Of a stretch of DNA of 5,101 bases, positions 1 through 5,101 are shown piece after piece. This DNA is from an uncultured Planctomycetaceae bacterium (GTDB lineage Bacteria; Planctomycetota; Planctomycetia; Pirellulales; UBA1268), in NCBI GenBank assembly GCA_903958265.1, contig CAJBSQ010000768.1, positions 1-5,101 of the forward strand, written 5' to 3'. The notes under the pieces were generated by a model. The model was not told the DNA's origin and did not search any database. It was given only the letters and a program-made list of their open reading frames with translations. Made by a program: the position numbers and the translations under genes. The stretch's first letter is position 1. Every line of letters begins with the position of its first letter.

Positions 1-1
1 C

Positions 2-1291
2 TTCCCGCGGCATCATCAGCCCCGTGCCAAGGCGGTGATTTTTCTGTGTCTGGCGGGAGGGCCGAGCCACCTCGAGACCTTCGACCCGAAACCGAAGCTC
101 GCCGAACTCGACGGCCAGGAGATGCCCGAGAGCGTTACGGCCGGCCAGCCGATCGCGCAGCTGCAGGGCAAGAAGCTGATCTGCCTGGGACCGCGGACAA
201 AGTTCTCCCGCTATGGCCAGTGCGGCGCGGAGGTGAGCGACTTCTTCCCGAAGCTCGGAGCGCTTGCCGACTCCTGCTGCATCGTGCGGAGCATGGTGAC
301 CGAGCAGATCAATCACGATCCGGCGCACACCTTCATGAACTGCGGCACGGCGCTCTCCGGCCGGCCGAGCATGGGCGCGTGGGTGACCTACGGCCTCGGC
401 AGCGAGGCCGACGACCTGCCGGGATTCGTGGTGATGACGAGCAAGGTCGGCCGCAACCCGCAGCCGATCGCCGCGCGGCAGTGGCACTCTGGCTTCCTCC
501 CGGGCCACTTTCAGGGCGTCGAGTTCGCCACCAGCGGGCCGCCGGTGCACTACGCGGCCAATCCCCCGGGCGTGTCCTCGGCCCATCAGCGGGACCTGAT
601 CGACTCGGTGGCGGCGCTCGAGCGGCACCGGCTCGCCTCGCTGCACGACCCCGACGTAGCCACGCGGATCAAGCAGTATGAACTCGCCTTCCGGATGCAG
701 ACGAGCGTGCCGACGCTCGCCGACCTCTCGGGCGAGAGCCCCGAGACGCTCGCCCTTTACGGCGCCGAGCAGGGCAAGGCGTCGGTCGGCACCAACTGCC
801 TGATGGCACGGCGGCTGGTGGAACGGGGCGTGCGGTTTGTGCACGTCTATGCCAGCGACTGGGATCACCACAGCGGGATTGACGGCTTCATGAAGGAGAT
901 CTGCCCGCCGACCGACCGGGCTGCGGCGGCCCTGCTCACCGACCTGGCTCGCCGCGGGATGCTCGACGACACGCTGGTGGTGATCGGCGGCGAGTTCGGG
1001 CGGACGCCGATGGGCCAGGGCGAGGGCAAGAAGATCGGCCGCGACCACCACATCAAGGGCTTCAGCATGGTGCTCGCCGGGGGCGGCGTCAGGGGCGGCA
1101 TCACCCACGGCGCCACCGACGACTTCGGCTACTTCACGGTGGCCGATCCGGTGAACGTCCGCGACCTGCACGCCACGATGCTGCACCTCGTGGGCATCGA
1201 CCACGCGCGGTTCACGGTGGAGTATCAGGGGCTCGACGCGAAGCTCACGGGCGTGGAGCCGGCGAAGGTCGTGAAGGCGATCCTGGCGTAG
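2..1291 (+). CDS. DUF1501 domain-containing protein, 5'-truncated by the window edge
   Basis: A 429-residue C-terminal part of a DUF1501 protein, a family related to the alkaline phosphatase/sulfatase fold, common in Planctomycetes and of unknown biochemical role. Numbering from the first whole codon (position 2), family blocks are AGGPSHLETFD (18-28), NHDPAHTF (104-111), DWDHHSG (286-292), GGEFGRTP (329-336), GRDHH (346-350) and TDDFGY (372-377). The Asp/His/Glu residues in these blocks resemble the metal ligands of that superfamily (inference). The frame stays open to base 2, and the residues before the GTG at 35 (PRAKAVIFLCLAGGPS) read as normal family sequence. The GTG is therefore an internal Val, and the real start plus the expected Tat signal lie upstream, perhaps 40-60 codons away. 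The gene ends at TAG 1289-1291 and converges on the serpin. In Planctomycetes such genes often follow DUF1549/DUF1553 cytochrome genes; that neighbour would be outside the window. Confidence 0.93.
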   Translation, partial: FPRHHQPRAKAVIFLCLAGGPSHLETFDPKPKLAELDGQEMPESVTAGQPIAQLQGKKLICLGPRTKFSRYGQCGAEVSDFFPKLGALADSCCIVRSMVTEQINHDPAHTFMNCGTALSGRPSMGAWVTYGLGSEADDLPGFVVMTSKVGRNPQPIAARQWHSGFLPGHFQGVEFATSGPPVHYAANPPGVSSAHQRDLIDSVAALERHRLASLHDPDVATRIKQYELAFRMQTSVPTLADLSGESPETLALYGAEQGKASVGTNCLMARRLVERGVRFVHVYASDWDHHSGIDGFMKEICPPTDRAAAALLTDLARRGMLDDTLVVIGGEFGRTPMGQGEGKKIGRDHHIKGFSMVLAGGGVRGGITHGATDDFGYFTVADPVNVRDLHATMLHLVGIDHARFTVEYQGLDAKLTGVEPAKVVKAILA

Positions 1292-1293
1292 CC

Positions 1294-1309
1294 AGGCCCC
1301 GCACGGCCT
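1294..1309. terminator. Short hairpin between convergent genes, weak terminator candidate
   Basis: AGGCC (1294-1298) pairs with GGCCT (1305-1309) around a 6-base loop, filling most of the gap between the DUF1501 stop and the serpin stop. The last stem base is also the final base of the serpin stop codon (TAA on the minus strand). There is no T-run on either side and the stem is only 5 bp, so a functional bidirectional terminator is a guess; chance pairing in GC-rich DNA would look the same. Confidence 0.22.
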
Positions 1310-2586
1310 TACCCGCGAGGGTCGGCCACAACGCCGGCAAAGAGGACGGCGCCCGTGCCGCGGTCAACCACGGCCCACGCAAAGGGCCGGTCGGCCTGCA
1401 CCTCCAGCGGCTCCTCGCGGCTCGGCGCCATGCTCCGCACCCCGACCACCACGCCCGTCGCCGCTGCGGCCTCGGTGCCCTCCTCGGAGACGTCCACGAA
1501 ACCCTCGTGCACCACGTCGCTCACGAACAGGTTCTTGGTGCCGTCGATGCCCGAGAAGTCGGCGGCGCTCGAGTCGAAGGCCCGCTTCATGCCGAGCGAT
1601 TCGAGAGCCGCGTTGAGCCCGAGCGGCCGACGGGCGGTCCACTTCGGCAGCGCGAGCTCGACCGCGCGGGCCCGGACGTCGCCCGCTCCCACGCCGTTCC
1701 ACTTCGTCCGCCAGTCACCGTCGAGCTTGCCCAGCACCGCGCCGAGCCCGTCCGTCCGCTGGGGTACGACGATCACCATCACGAGCCTGGTGCCGGCATA
1801 GGGGATTTCACAGACCGTGGCCGCCTCGTCTTCGGCCCCGATGCGGCCCGCGACCAGCCGGCCGGAGGAATGCATGAAGGGAACGTCCACGGGTGTGTCG
1901 GGGGCGAGCAGAAAGGGCTCGGGCCTCGTTGCCGCCGGCCTGAAGGGTTCGGCCCACGGAGCCTTCAGGGAGACGGCGTTGGTGAGCACGAGCCGCGTCA
2001 GTGGTGTGATCACCCCCGCCTTCAACAGTTCCGGGATCTTCTTCGCCGTGTGGTCGGCTACCCAGCCGTTGATCTCGCCGCGGGCCACCTCGGCCGCCCC
2101 GGAGAAGTCGACCTCGCCGGCGCCGGCGCCAAACCGCTTCGCGAGCGTGGCCGTGAATTCTCCCTCGAGGGCCTTGCCCCGCTGCACCCAGAGCCGGTTG
2201 GCGACGTCGAGCGTGATCGCCCGGCCCCGCGCCTCGGCGAGGGATACCCGCAGGCCCTCGGCCGCGATCGCAATCGCAGCCCGCTCGTCGGGCATCCCCA
2301 GCACGCCGGCGATCTCGGCGGCCGTCTCGCCGCGGGCCCCCTGGTGCGTCATCGCCAACGCCTCCCAGACACTCGCCGGGGAGACGACGACGTTGCCCGG
2401 GCCGGCGGCCCGCACGAGATCCCAGGCGATTTCGTCGATGCCCTCGGCCGCCGCCTTCGCCCCCTCGGCCGGCGCCCGCGCCGCATCGGCCGGCGCGGCC
2501 ACGTCGGCCGCCCGAGCCGGCAATGAGCCCGGCCAGATCACCACCGCCGCGACCACCGCAGCCAAGACACCCTTGAACCGTCGCAT
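1309..2586 (-). CDS. Secreted serpin-family serine protease inhibitor
   Basis: A 425-aa serpin, a suicide inhibitor that traps serine (sometimes cysteine) proteases by inserting its cleaved loop into a beta-sheet. Residues 1-26 form a signal peptide (MRR, then a hydrophobic stretch, then ARA before the likely cut). An Ala-rich linker follows (27-49), then a full serpin fold. Recognisable blocks are NVVVSPASVWEALAM (65-79), TNAVSLKAPWAEPF (202-215), LPKW (313-316), the hinge EEGTEAAAAT (368-377) and the C-terminal strand ADRPFAWAVVDRGTGAVLF (398-416). The small-residue hinge is typical of inhibitory serpins. Counting from Gly370 as P15 gives P1 Arg384 and P1' Ser385, suggesting a trypsin-like target (inference). 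I chose the ATG at 2586 because GGGAGG lies 8 nt upstream and the signal peptide starts there. A GTG at 2619 would add 11 polar residues and has no ribosome site. It lies 29 bp after the DUF4139 gene, probably in one operon. The target protease is unknown. Confidence 0.95.
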   Translation of the reverse strand: MRRFKGVLAAVVAAVVIWPGSLPARAADVAAPADAARAPAEGAKAAAEGIDEIAWDLVRAAGPGNVVVSPASVWEALAMTHQGARGETAAEIAGVLGMPDERAAIAIAAEGLRVSLAEARGRAITLDVANRLWVQRGKALEGEFTATLAKRFGAGAGEVDFSGAAEVARGEINGWVADHTAKKIPELLKAGVITPLTRLVLTNAVSLKAPWAEPFRPAATRPEPFLLAPDTPVDVPFMHSSGRLVAGRIGAEDEAATVCEIPYAGTRLVMVIVVPQRTDGLGAVLGKLDGDWRTKWNGVGAGDVRARAVELALPKWTARRPLGLNAALESLGMKRAFDSSAADFSGIDGTKNLFVSDVVHEGFVDVSEEGTEAAAATGVVVGVRSMAPSREEPLEVQADRPFAWAVVDRGTGAVLFAGVVADPRG

Positions 2587-2594
2587 GCCTCGAA

Positions 2595-2600
2595 CCTCCC
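2595..2600 (-). promoter_or_regulatory. Shine-Dalgarno site deciding the serpin start
   Basis: On the minus strand GGGAGG is followed by an 8-base spacer (TTCGAGGC) and then ATG at 2586. This is close to ideal and supports the ATG over the GTG at 2619, which overlaps the DUF4139 stop as GTGA but has no purine-rich site in front of it. Confidence 0.8.
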
Positions 2601-2615
2601 GGGGGCCGTCGTCGT

Positions 2616-4736
2616 TCACTTCACGTCGAGCGCGAGAAGATAGTCGTCGAGCCCCTTCCGCGCCTCCTGCTCCGTCGCAACGAGGCCCGCAATCTCGCCC
2701 CGGAGGGTCTCGATCCGCTTCTCCTGATCGGCGAACTTCCGCACGTACTGGTTGAAGAGGTCGCTCGTGCGGTCGAGGGCCCCCATGTTGCCGCGGATCC
2801 GGGCCTGCTCCTGATCGATCGTGGCGATCTCCTGCTCCCGCACTCCCTTGTCGCGGACGAGCTGCTCGATCTCCCGCTTGCGACGAACCACTTCGGCGAG
2901 CGCCTCGCGGACGGCCGGCGAGGTCGCCTTCGCCCGCGAGTAGAAGAGGATGGCGTCGTCGTCGAGGTTGGTGAGCACCTGCGTCTCCTCGATGGGCATC
3001 TCCTCGGCCACCTCCAGCGTGACGGGCTTGCCCGGCTCGGCGACAACCGCAAACCGGTAGCGGTCGCGGGTCTTCTCCTCGGGCTTCTCCGGCGCCACGA
3101 GCGTCCAGCCTCCCTCGAGCGGATGCTCGAGCAGCACCTTCACCGCGTTCTTTCCGGAGTTTTTCACCTCGAAGACCTTCGCCCGGGCGAGCTTCCGGGC
3201 GGCGAACAGCGTGCCCTTCACGAGCCGCACGTTGACGATCTCCTCGGCCCGCCCCTCCCCGCGGGCCGCCACCTCCACGTCGAGATCGACGGCGTAGCTC
3301 ACCAACCGCTCAGTGCCGGGCGCCATGTCTTCGATGCGGGCGTCGCCGGAGTAGCTCCCGCCGCCCGCCTGATCATAGACGGTGAGCGGGCCCTGCATGA
3401 GATGGAGACCAGTTGTGTTCTTGAGCCGCAGCCCGGAGAGCGGATGCCTGGTGAGCACCCGCTCGTCGTAGATCGCCACCTTCTCGGCCTCGACCTCGGC
3501 GGCGACGATCGGCAGCATCGCCGACCGCTGCCGCTCGAGCGTGACCGGCTTCTCGATCTCGTAGCGGAAGAGTTCGCCGAGATCGCTGCCGGCCGCCGCC
3601 GTCTGCAGGGCCGCAATGCCCGCGATGGCGCTCCCCCTGGCCGCGCCGCCCCCGACGCCACTGACCGCGTCCATCGCGATCGCCCCGTCGGCCGCCATCG
3701 CCGCCGGCGCGGCGGGCACTCCCTTGGCCATTTCCCGCCGGGCGAGGCCACCACGAGCCCCCCGCTCGTCGAGCCGCCGGTCCGCCAGGGCGAGCGGCTT
3801 GTCGGCATCGGACATCGTCTGGCCGTAGACCTGCGGCCGCAGCGACGCGTAGAGCTCGGGCTCCACGAAGGGCCGTGGCACGTAGAGCGGCTGGTAGAGG
3901 TCCATCACAAACGAGATCGGCCGGCCGCTGACCAGCGCCATCCGTACGTTTCGCCAGTCGGCGTCGGTCGTGTTTTCCACGATCGCCCAGCCCTGGAGCC
4001 GGGCCTTCGTCGCCGCCGCATCGCCATCGAGCACGAGCCGGTAGCTCGTCTTCCAGATCGGCGACTCCTGCACGTAGCCGACGACCACGTTCCGCGGCCC
4101 CTTGCCCGTGAAGGCGATGGCCACCCCCTTCTTCTCGTTATCGGTGGCCAGTGCGAGCACGGCCAGGGCCTTCTCGAGCTCACCCTGGAGCCGGGCATCG
4201 ACAAGCTTGATCCGCGTGACCGCATCAAGCGCGAGCGTCCGCAGCCCGTCGGAGGTGAGCAGCGTGAGGAACTGCTTCTCGACCGTCTGGTCCTTGCCGG
4301 CCTCCAGCCGCCGCTTCTCAACACCCACGATCGTGCCCGCCACCGGGGAGGCGGCGTCGAGTTCCACCTTCTGGCCGCGGAGCCGGCCGAGGAGGTCGCC
4401 GAGCGACGGGTTGTCGGTGAGGTTGACGGCGAACGTGCCGAGGGTCTTCGTGACCGGGTCGCGGGAGGCGTAGGTGACGGTCGCAGCCCCGCCGTCGCGA
4501 TCGAGCACCACCATGCTCTTGAGCAGGTCGTTGACATCGTCGGCCGCGAACTGCATCTCGACGGTGGCATCGCCGGTCACCTCGCCCGCGTGCTGGAAGT
4601 AGCCCACGCCCGACGTGAACAAGACCACCGACTCCAGCGGCAGCGGGGCGTCGGCGGCGAGCCCGCGGACGGTCGCGGCCAGAGCAAGGGAGAGGGCGAG
4701 GGCAAGCAGGCCGAACGTTGTTCGGATAACGGGCAT
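2616..4736 (-). CDS. Exported DUF4139 domain-containing protein with C-terminal coiled coil
   Basis: A 706-aa exported protein of the DUF4139 type; the family has no established biochemical role. Residues 1-28 are a signal peptide (MPVIR, hydrophobic core, GLAA). The N-terminal block LESVVLFTSGVGYF (34-47) followed by DDVNDLLKSMVVLD (66-79) matches planctomycete homologues and resembles the DUF4140-type domain that often precedes DUF4139. The DUF4139 core shows SPIWKTSYRL (225-234), GWAIVENTTDADW (249-261) and SGRPISF (270-276), then resumes at FRYEIEKPVTLERQRSAMLP (390-409). An Ala/Gly-rich, probably disordered stretch (about 310-385) separates the halves. Residues ~604-700 are charged heptad-like sequence predicted to form a coiled coil. 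The frame is open to an ATG at 4952, but the 72 extra residues look non-family, would bury the signal peptide and would overlap the divergent gene. The ATG at 4736 has GGAG 7 nt upstream. It is the first gene of a probable operon with the serpin. Confidence 0.9.
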   Translation of the reverse strand: MPVIRTTFGLLALALSLALAATVRGLAADAPLPLESVVLFTSGVGYFQHAGEVTGDATVEMQFAADDVNDLLKSMVVLDRDGGAATVTYASRDPVTKTLGTFAVNLTDNPSLGDLLGRLRGQKVELDAASPVAGTIVGVEKRRLEAGKDQTVEKQFLTLLTSDGLRTLALDAVTRIKLVDARLQGELEKALAVLALATDNEKKGVAIAFTGKGPRNVVVGYVQESPIWKTSYRLVLDGDAAATKARLQGWAIVENTTDADWRNVRMALVSGRPISFVMDLYQPLYVPRPFVEPELYASLRPQVYGQTMSDADKPLALADRRLDERGARGGLARREMAKGVPAAPAAMAADGAIAMDAVSGVGGGAARGSAIAGIAALQTAAAGSDLGELFRYEIEKPVTLERQRSAMLPIVAAEVEAEKVAIYDERVLTRHPLSGLRLKNTTGLHLMQGPLTVYDQAGGGSYSGDARIEDMAPGTERLVSYAVDLDVEVAARGEGRAEEIVNVRLVKGTLFAARKLARAKVFEVKNSGKNAVKVLLEHPLEGGWTLVAPEKPEEKTRDRYRFAVVAEPGKPVTLEVAEEMPIEETQVLTNLDDDAILFYSRAKATSPAVREALAEVVRRKREIEQLVRDKGVREQEIATIDQEQARIRGNMGALDRTSDLFNQYVRKFADQEKRIETLRGEIAGLVATEQEARKGLDDYLLALDVK

Positions 4737-4743
4737 GGGAAGT

Positions 4744-4747
4744 CTCC
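4744..4747 (-). promoter_or_regulatory. Shine-Dalgarno site deciding the DUF4139 start
   Basis: Minus-strand GGAG with a 7-base spacer (ACTTCCC) before the ATG at 4736. Together with the signal peptide that begins exactly there, it outweighs the longer reading from 4952. Confidence 0.7.
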
Positions 4748-4783
4748 GCGGCAGGACGGGCACATCAGGACTTGGGTCGCGGC

Positions 4784-4803
4784 CGCAGGCAGGATCTGCC
4801 GCG
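4784..4803. other. GC-rich hairpin in the DUF4139 leader region
   Basis: GGCAG (4788-4792) pairs exactly with CTGCC (4796-4800) around a 3-base loop. After one bulged A (4787), CGC (4784-4786) pairs with GCG (4801-4803), giving 8 pairs in total. It lies 47 bases upstream of the DUF4139 start, so it would be in the mRNA leader if transcription begins further upstream. There is no T-run, so it is not an obvious intrinsic terminator. Function is unknown, and chance is plausible at this base composition. Confidence 0.3.
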
Positions 4804-4892
4804 CCGGCACAGGAGAAGGTTCCCACCGCGTCGGGCCCGGAGCAAACGCCGGGCGACGAGGCCCCGGCGGGTTCTGAATCCAGCCGATCCCA

Positions 4893-4898
4893 TATCAT
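4893..4898 (+). promoter_or_regulatory. Possible -10 element for the NagA-like gene
   Basis: TATCAT differs from TATAAT at one position and sits in the most A/T-rich patch of the intergenic region. Transcription would begin near 4905, leaving a leader of about 28 bases before the GTG at 4933. The only -35 candidate is poor (TTCTGA at 4872-4877, 15-base spacing). The hexamer also overlaps the ATG at 4897, so both cannot be used as drawn. Confidence 0.25.
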
Positions 4899-4920
4899 GT
4901 GCGTCTGCAACTCAATTTCC

Positions 4921-4924
4921 GAGG
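4921..4924 (+). promoter_or_regulatory. Candidate Shine-Dalgarno site for the NagA-like gene
   Basis: GAGG followed by an 8-base spacer precedes GTG at 4933. No comparable purine-rich site precedes the in-frame ATG at 4897, so this favours the GTG start. It is a short motif, and many planctomycete genes lack such sites, so the support is moderate. Confidence 0.45.
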
Positions 4925-4932
4925 ACGGCTTC

Positions 4933-5101
4933 GTGGTGGGCGACTTCGACATCCAGGTGAACGGCTACGCCGGGGCCGATTTCTGCTCCCGCAGCCTCAC
5001 GCTCGAACAGTGCCGCCGGGCCTGCGACGAGCTTGCCGCCGACGGCGTGGGGGGCATCCTGGCGACGGTGATCACCGACTCGATCGAGGGCATCTGCGAC
5101 A
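4933..5101 (+). CDS. nagA: N-acetylglucosamine-6-phosphate deacetylase-like amidohydrolase, 3'-truncated
   Basis: This is the start of a probable NagA-type amidohydrolase, which removes acetate from N-acetylglucosamine-6-phosphate in the cytoplasm during amino-sugar or cell-wall recycling. From the GTG at 4933, DIQVNGYAGADF (residues 6-17) corresponds to DVQLNGCGGVQF at the start of the E. coli NagA barrel (from memory), and ILATVITDS (44-52) corresponds to YLPTLITTS. The metal and catalytic His/Asp residues lie beyond the window, so activity cannot be judged. The start is uncertain. An in-frame ATG at 4897 adds MCVCNSISEDGF, but GAGG precedes the GTG and the ATG overlaps a possible -10. With either start, the ~50-residue N-terminal beta-sandwich segment of E. 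coli NagA is missing; similar short versions appear typical of planctomycetes (recollection). It is transcribed divergently from the DUF4139-serpin pair and cut by the window end. Another amidohydrolase with the same barrel start remains possible. Confidence 0.78.
   Translation, partial: MVGDFDIQVNGYAGADFCSRSLTLEQCRRACDELAADGVGGILATVITDSIEGICD

Larger units (their letters stand above)
4737..4932. promoter_or_regulatory. Divergent intergenic region, expected to hold both promoters
   Basis: This is the only sizeable non-coding stretch (196 bp, or 160 bp if the plus-strand gene starts at 4897). It separates the minus-strand DUF4139-serpin pair from the plus-strand NagA-like gene, so promoters for both directions should lie here or extend slightly into the flanking genes. 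What can be seen is a small hairpin (4784-4803), a TATCAT near 4893, a relatively A/T-rich patch at 4891-4920, and ribosome sites at both ends. No convincing -35/-10 pair was found for the minus strand. No operator palindrome, riboswitch or small ORF could be supported. Confidence 0.6.

Noticed and set aside
46..681. A 211-codon plus-strand frame inside the DUF1501 gene
   Set aside because: It is an Arg/Ala-rich shadow of the DUF1501 coding frame with no motifs.
2616..2619. GTGA overlap that would couple the serpin start (GTG 2619) to the DUF4139 stop
   Set aside because: There is no ribosome site before this GTG, it would place 11 polar residues before the signal peptide, and the ATG at 2586 has a near-ideal site.
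1507..2755. Open frames of 339 codons (1507-2526) and 312 codons (1817-2755) on the plus strand, opposite the serpin
   Set aside because: They overlap each other and the well-supported serpin, have low-complexity Arg/Pro/Ala/Ser composition and show no recognisable domain.
4752..4795. Repeated CAGGAC/CAGGAT hexamers at 4752, 4766 and 4790
   Set aside because: The spacings are irregular (14 and 24 bases), one copy is imperfect, and six-base matches are expected by chance, so no operator can be claimed.
3123..4877. A 584-codon open frame on the plus strand, antisense to the DUF4139 gene
   Set aside because: Its product is dominated by His, Arg, Pro and Gly with no family motifs. Such long antisense frames arise naturally opposite genes with strong G/C third-position bias, and the minus-strand gene has clear family blocks, a signal peptide and a ribosome site.
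4737..4952. A 72-residue N-terminal extension of the DUF4139 protein from ATG 4952
   Set aside because: It precedes a complete signal peptide, looks unlike family sequence, overlaps the divergent NagA-like gene and ignores the GGAG site at 4744-4747.

Overview
The window is very GC-rich, with strong G/C preference at third codon positions. Its gene content points to a planctomycete, probably in or near the Pirellulales. The main reasons are a DUF1501 protein, a family expanded in Planctomycetes and usually exported by the Tat pathway, and a short-N-terminus NagA-like amidohydrolase beginning almost directly at 'DIQVNGYAGADF'. The placement rests on family resemblance only; no rRNA or other phylogenetic marker is present.

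Layout. (1) Positions 2-1291, + strand: the C-terminal ~90% of a DUF1501 protein. Its 5' end lies outside the window, and the GTG at 35 is an internal valine. (2) Positions 1292-1308: a 17-bp gap between converging genes, holding part of a small GC-rich hairpin. (3) Positions 1309-2586, - strand: a secreted serpin with an intact inhibitory hinge and a predicted Arg-Ser reactive bond. (4) Positions 2616-4736, - strand: a large exported DUF4139 protein with a C-terminal coiled coil, 29 bp upstream of the serpin and probably co-transcribed with it. (5) Positions 4737-4932: a divergent intergenic region that should hold promoters for the minus-strand pair and for the last gene. (6) Positions 4933-5101 (or from 4897), + strand: the first 56-68 codons of a probable N-acetylglucosamine-6-phosphate deacetylase, cut by the window end.

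The DUF4139-serpin pair encodes two proteins that both carry export signals, so they probably act in the periplasm or outside the cell. The serpin would protect against a trypsin-like serine protease; the DUF4139 partner has no known biochemical role. The flanking DUF1501 and NagA-like genes look like independent units. There are no tRNA, rRNA, CRISPR or mobile-element signatures. Coding density is about 95%, and the only non-coding stretch of any size is the 196-bp divergent region. I found no clear previously undescribed system. The most interesting item is the serpin and its operon partner.
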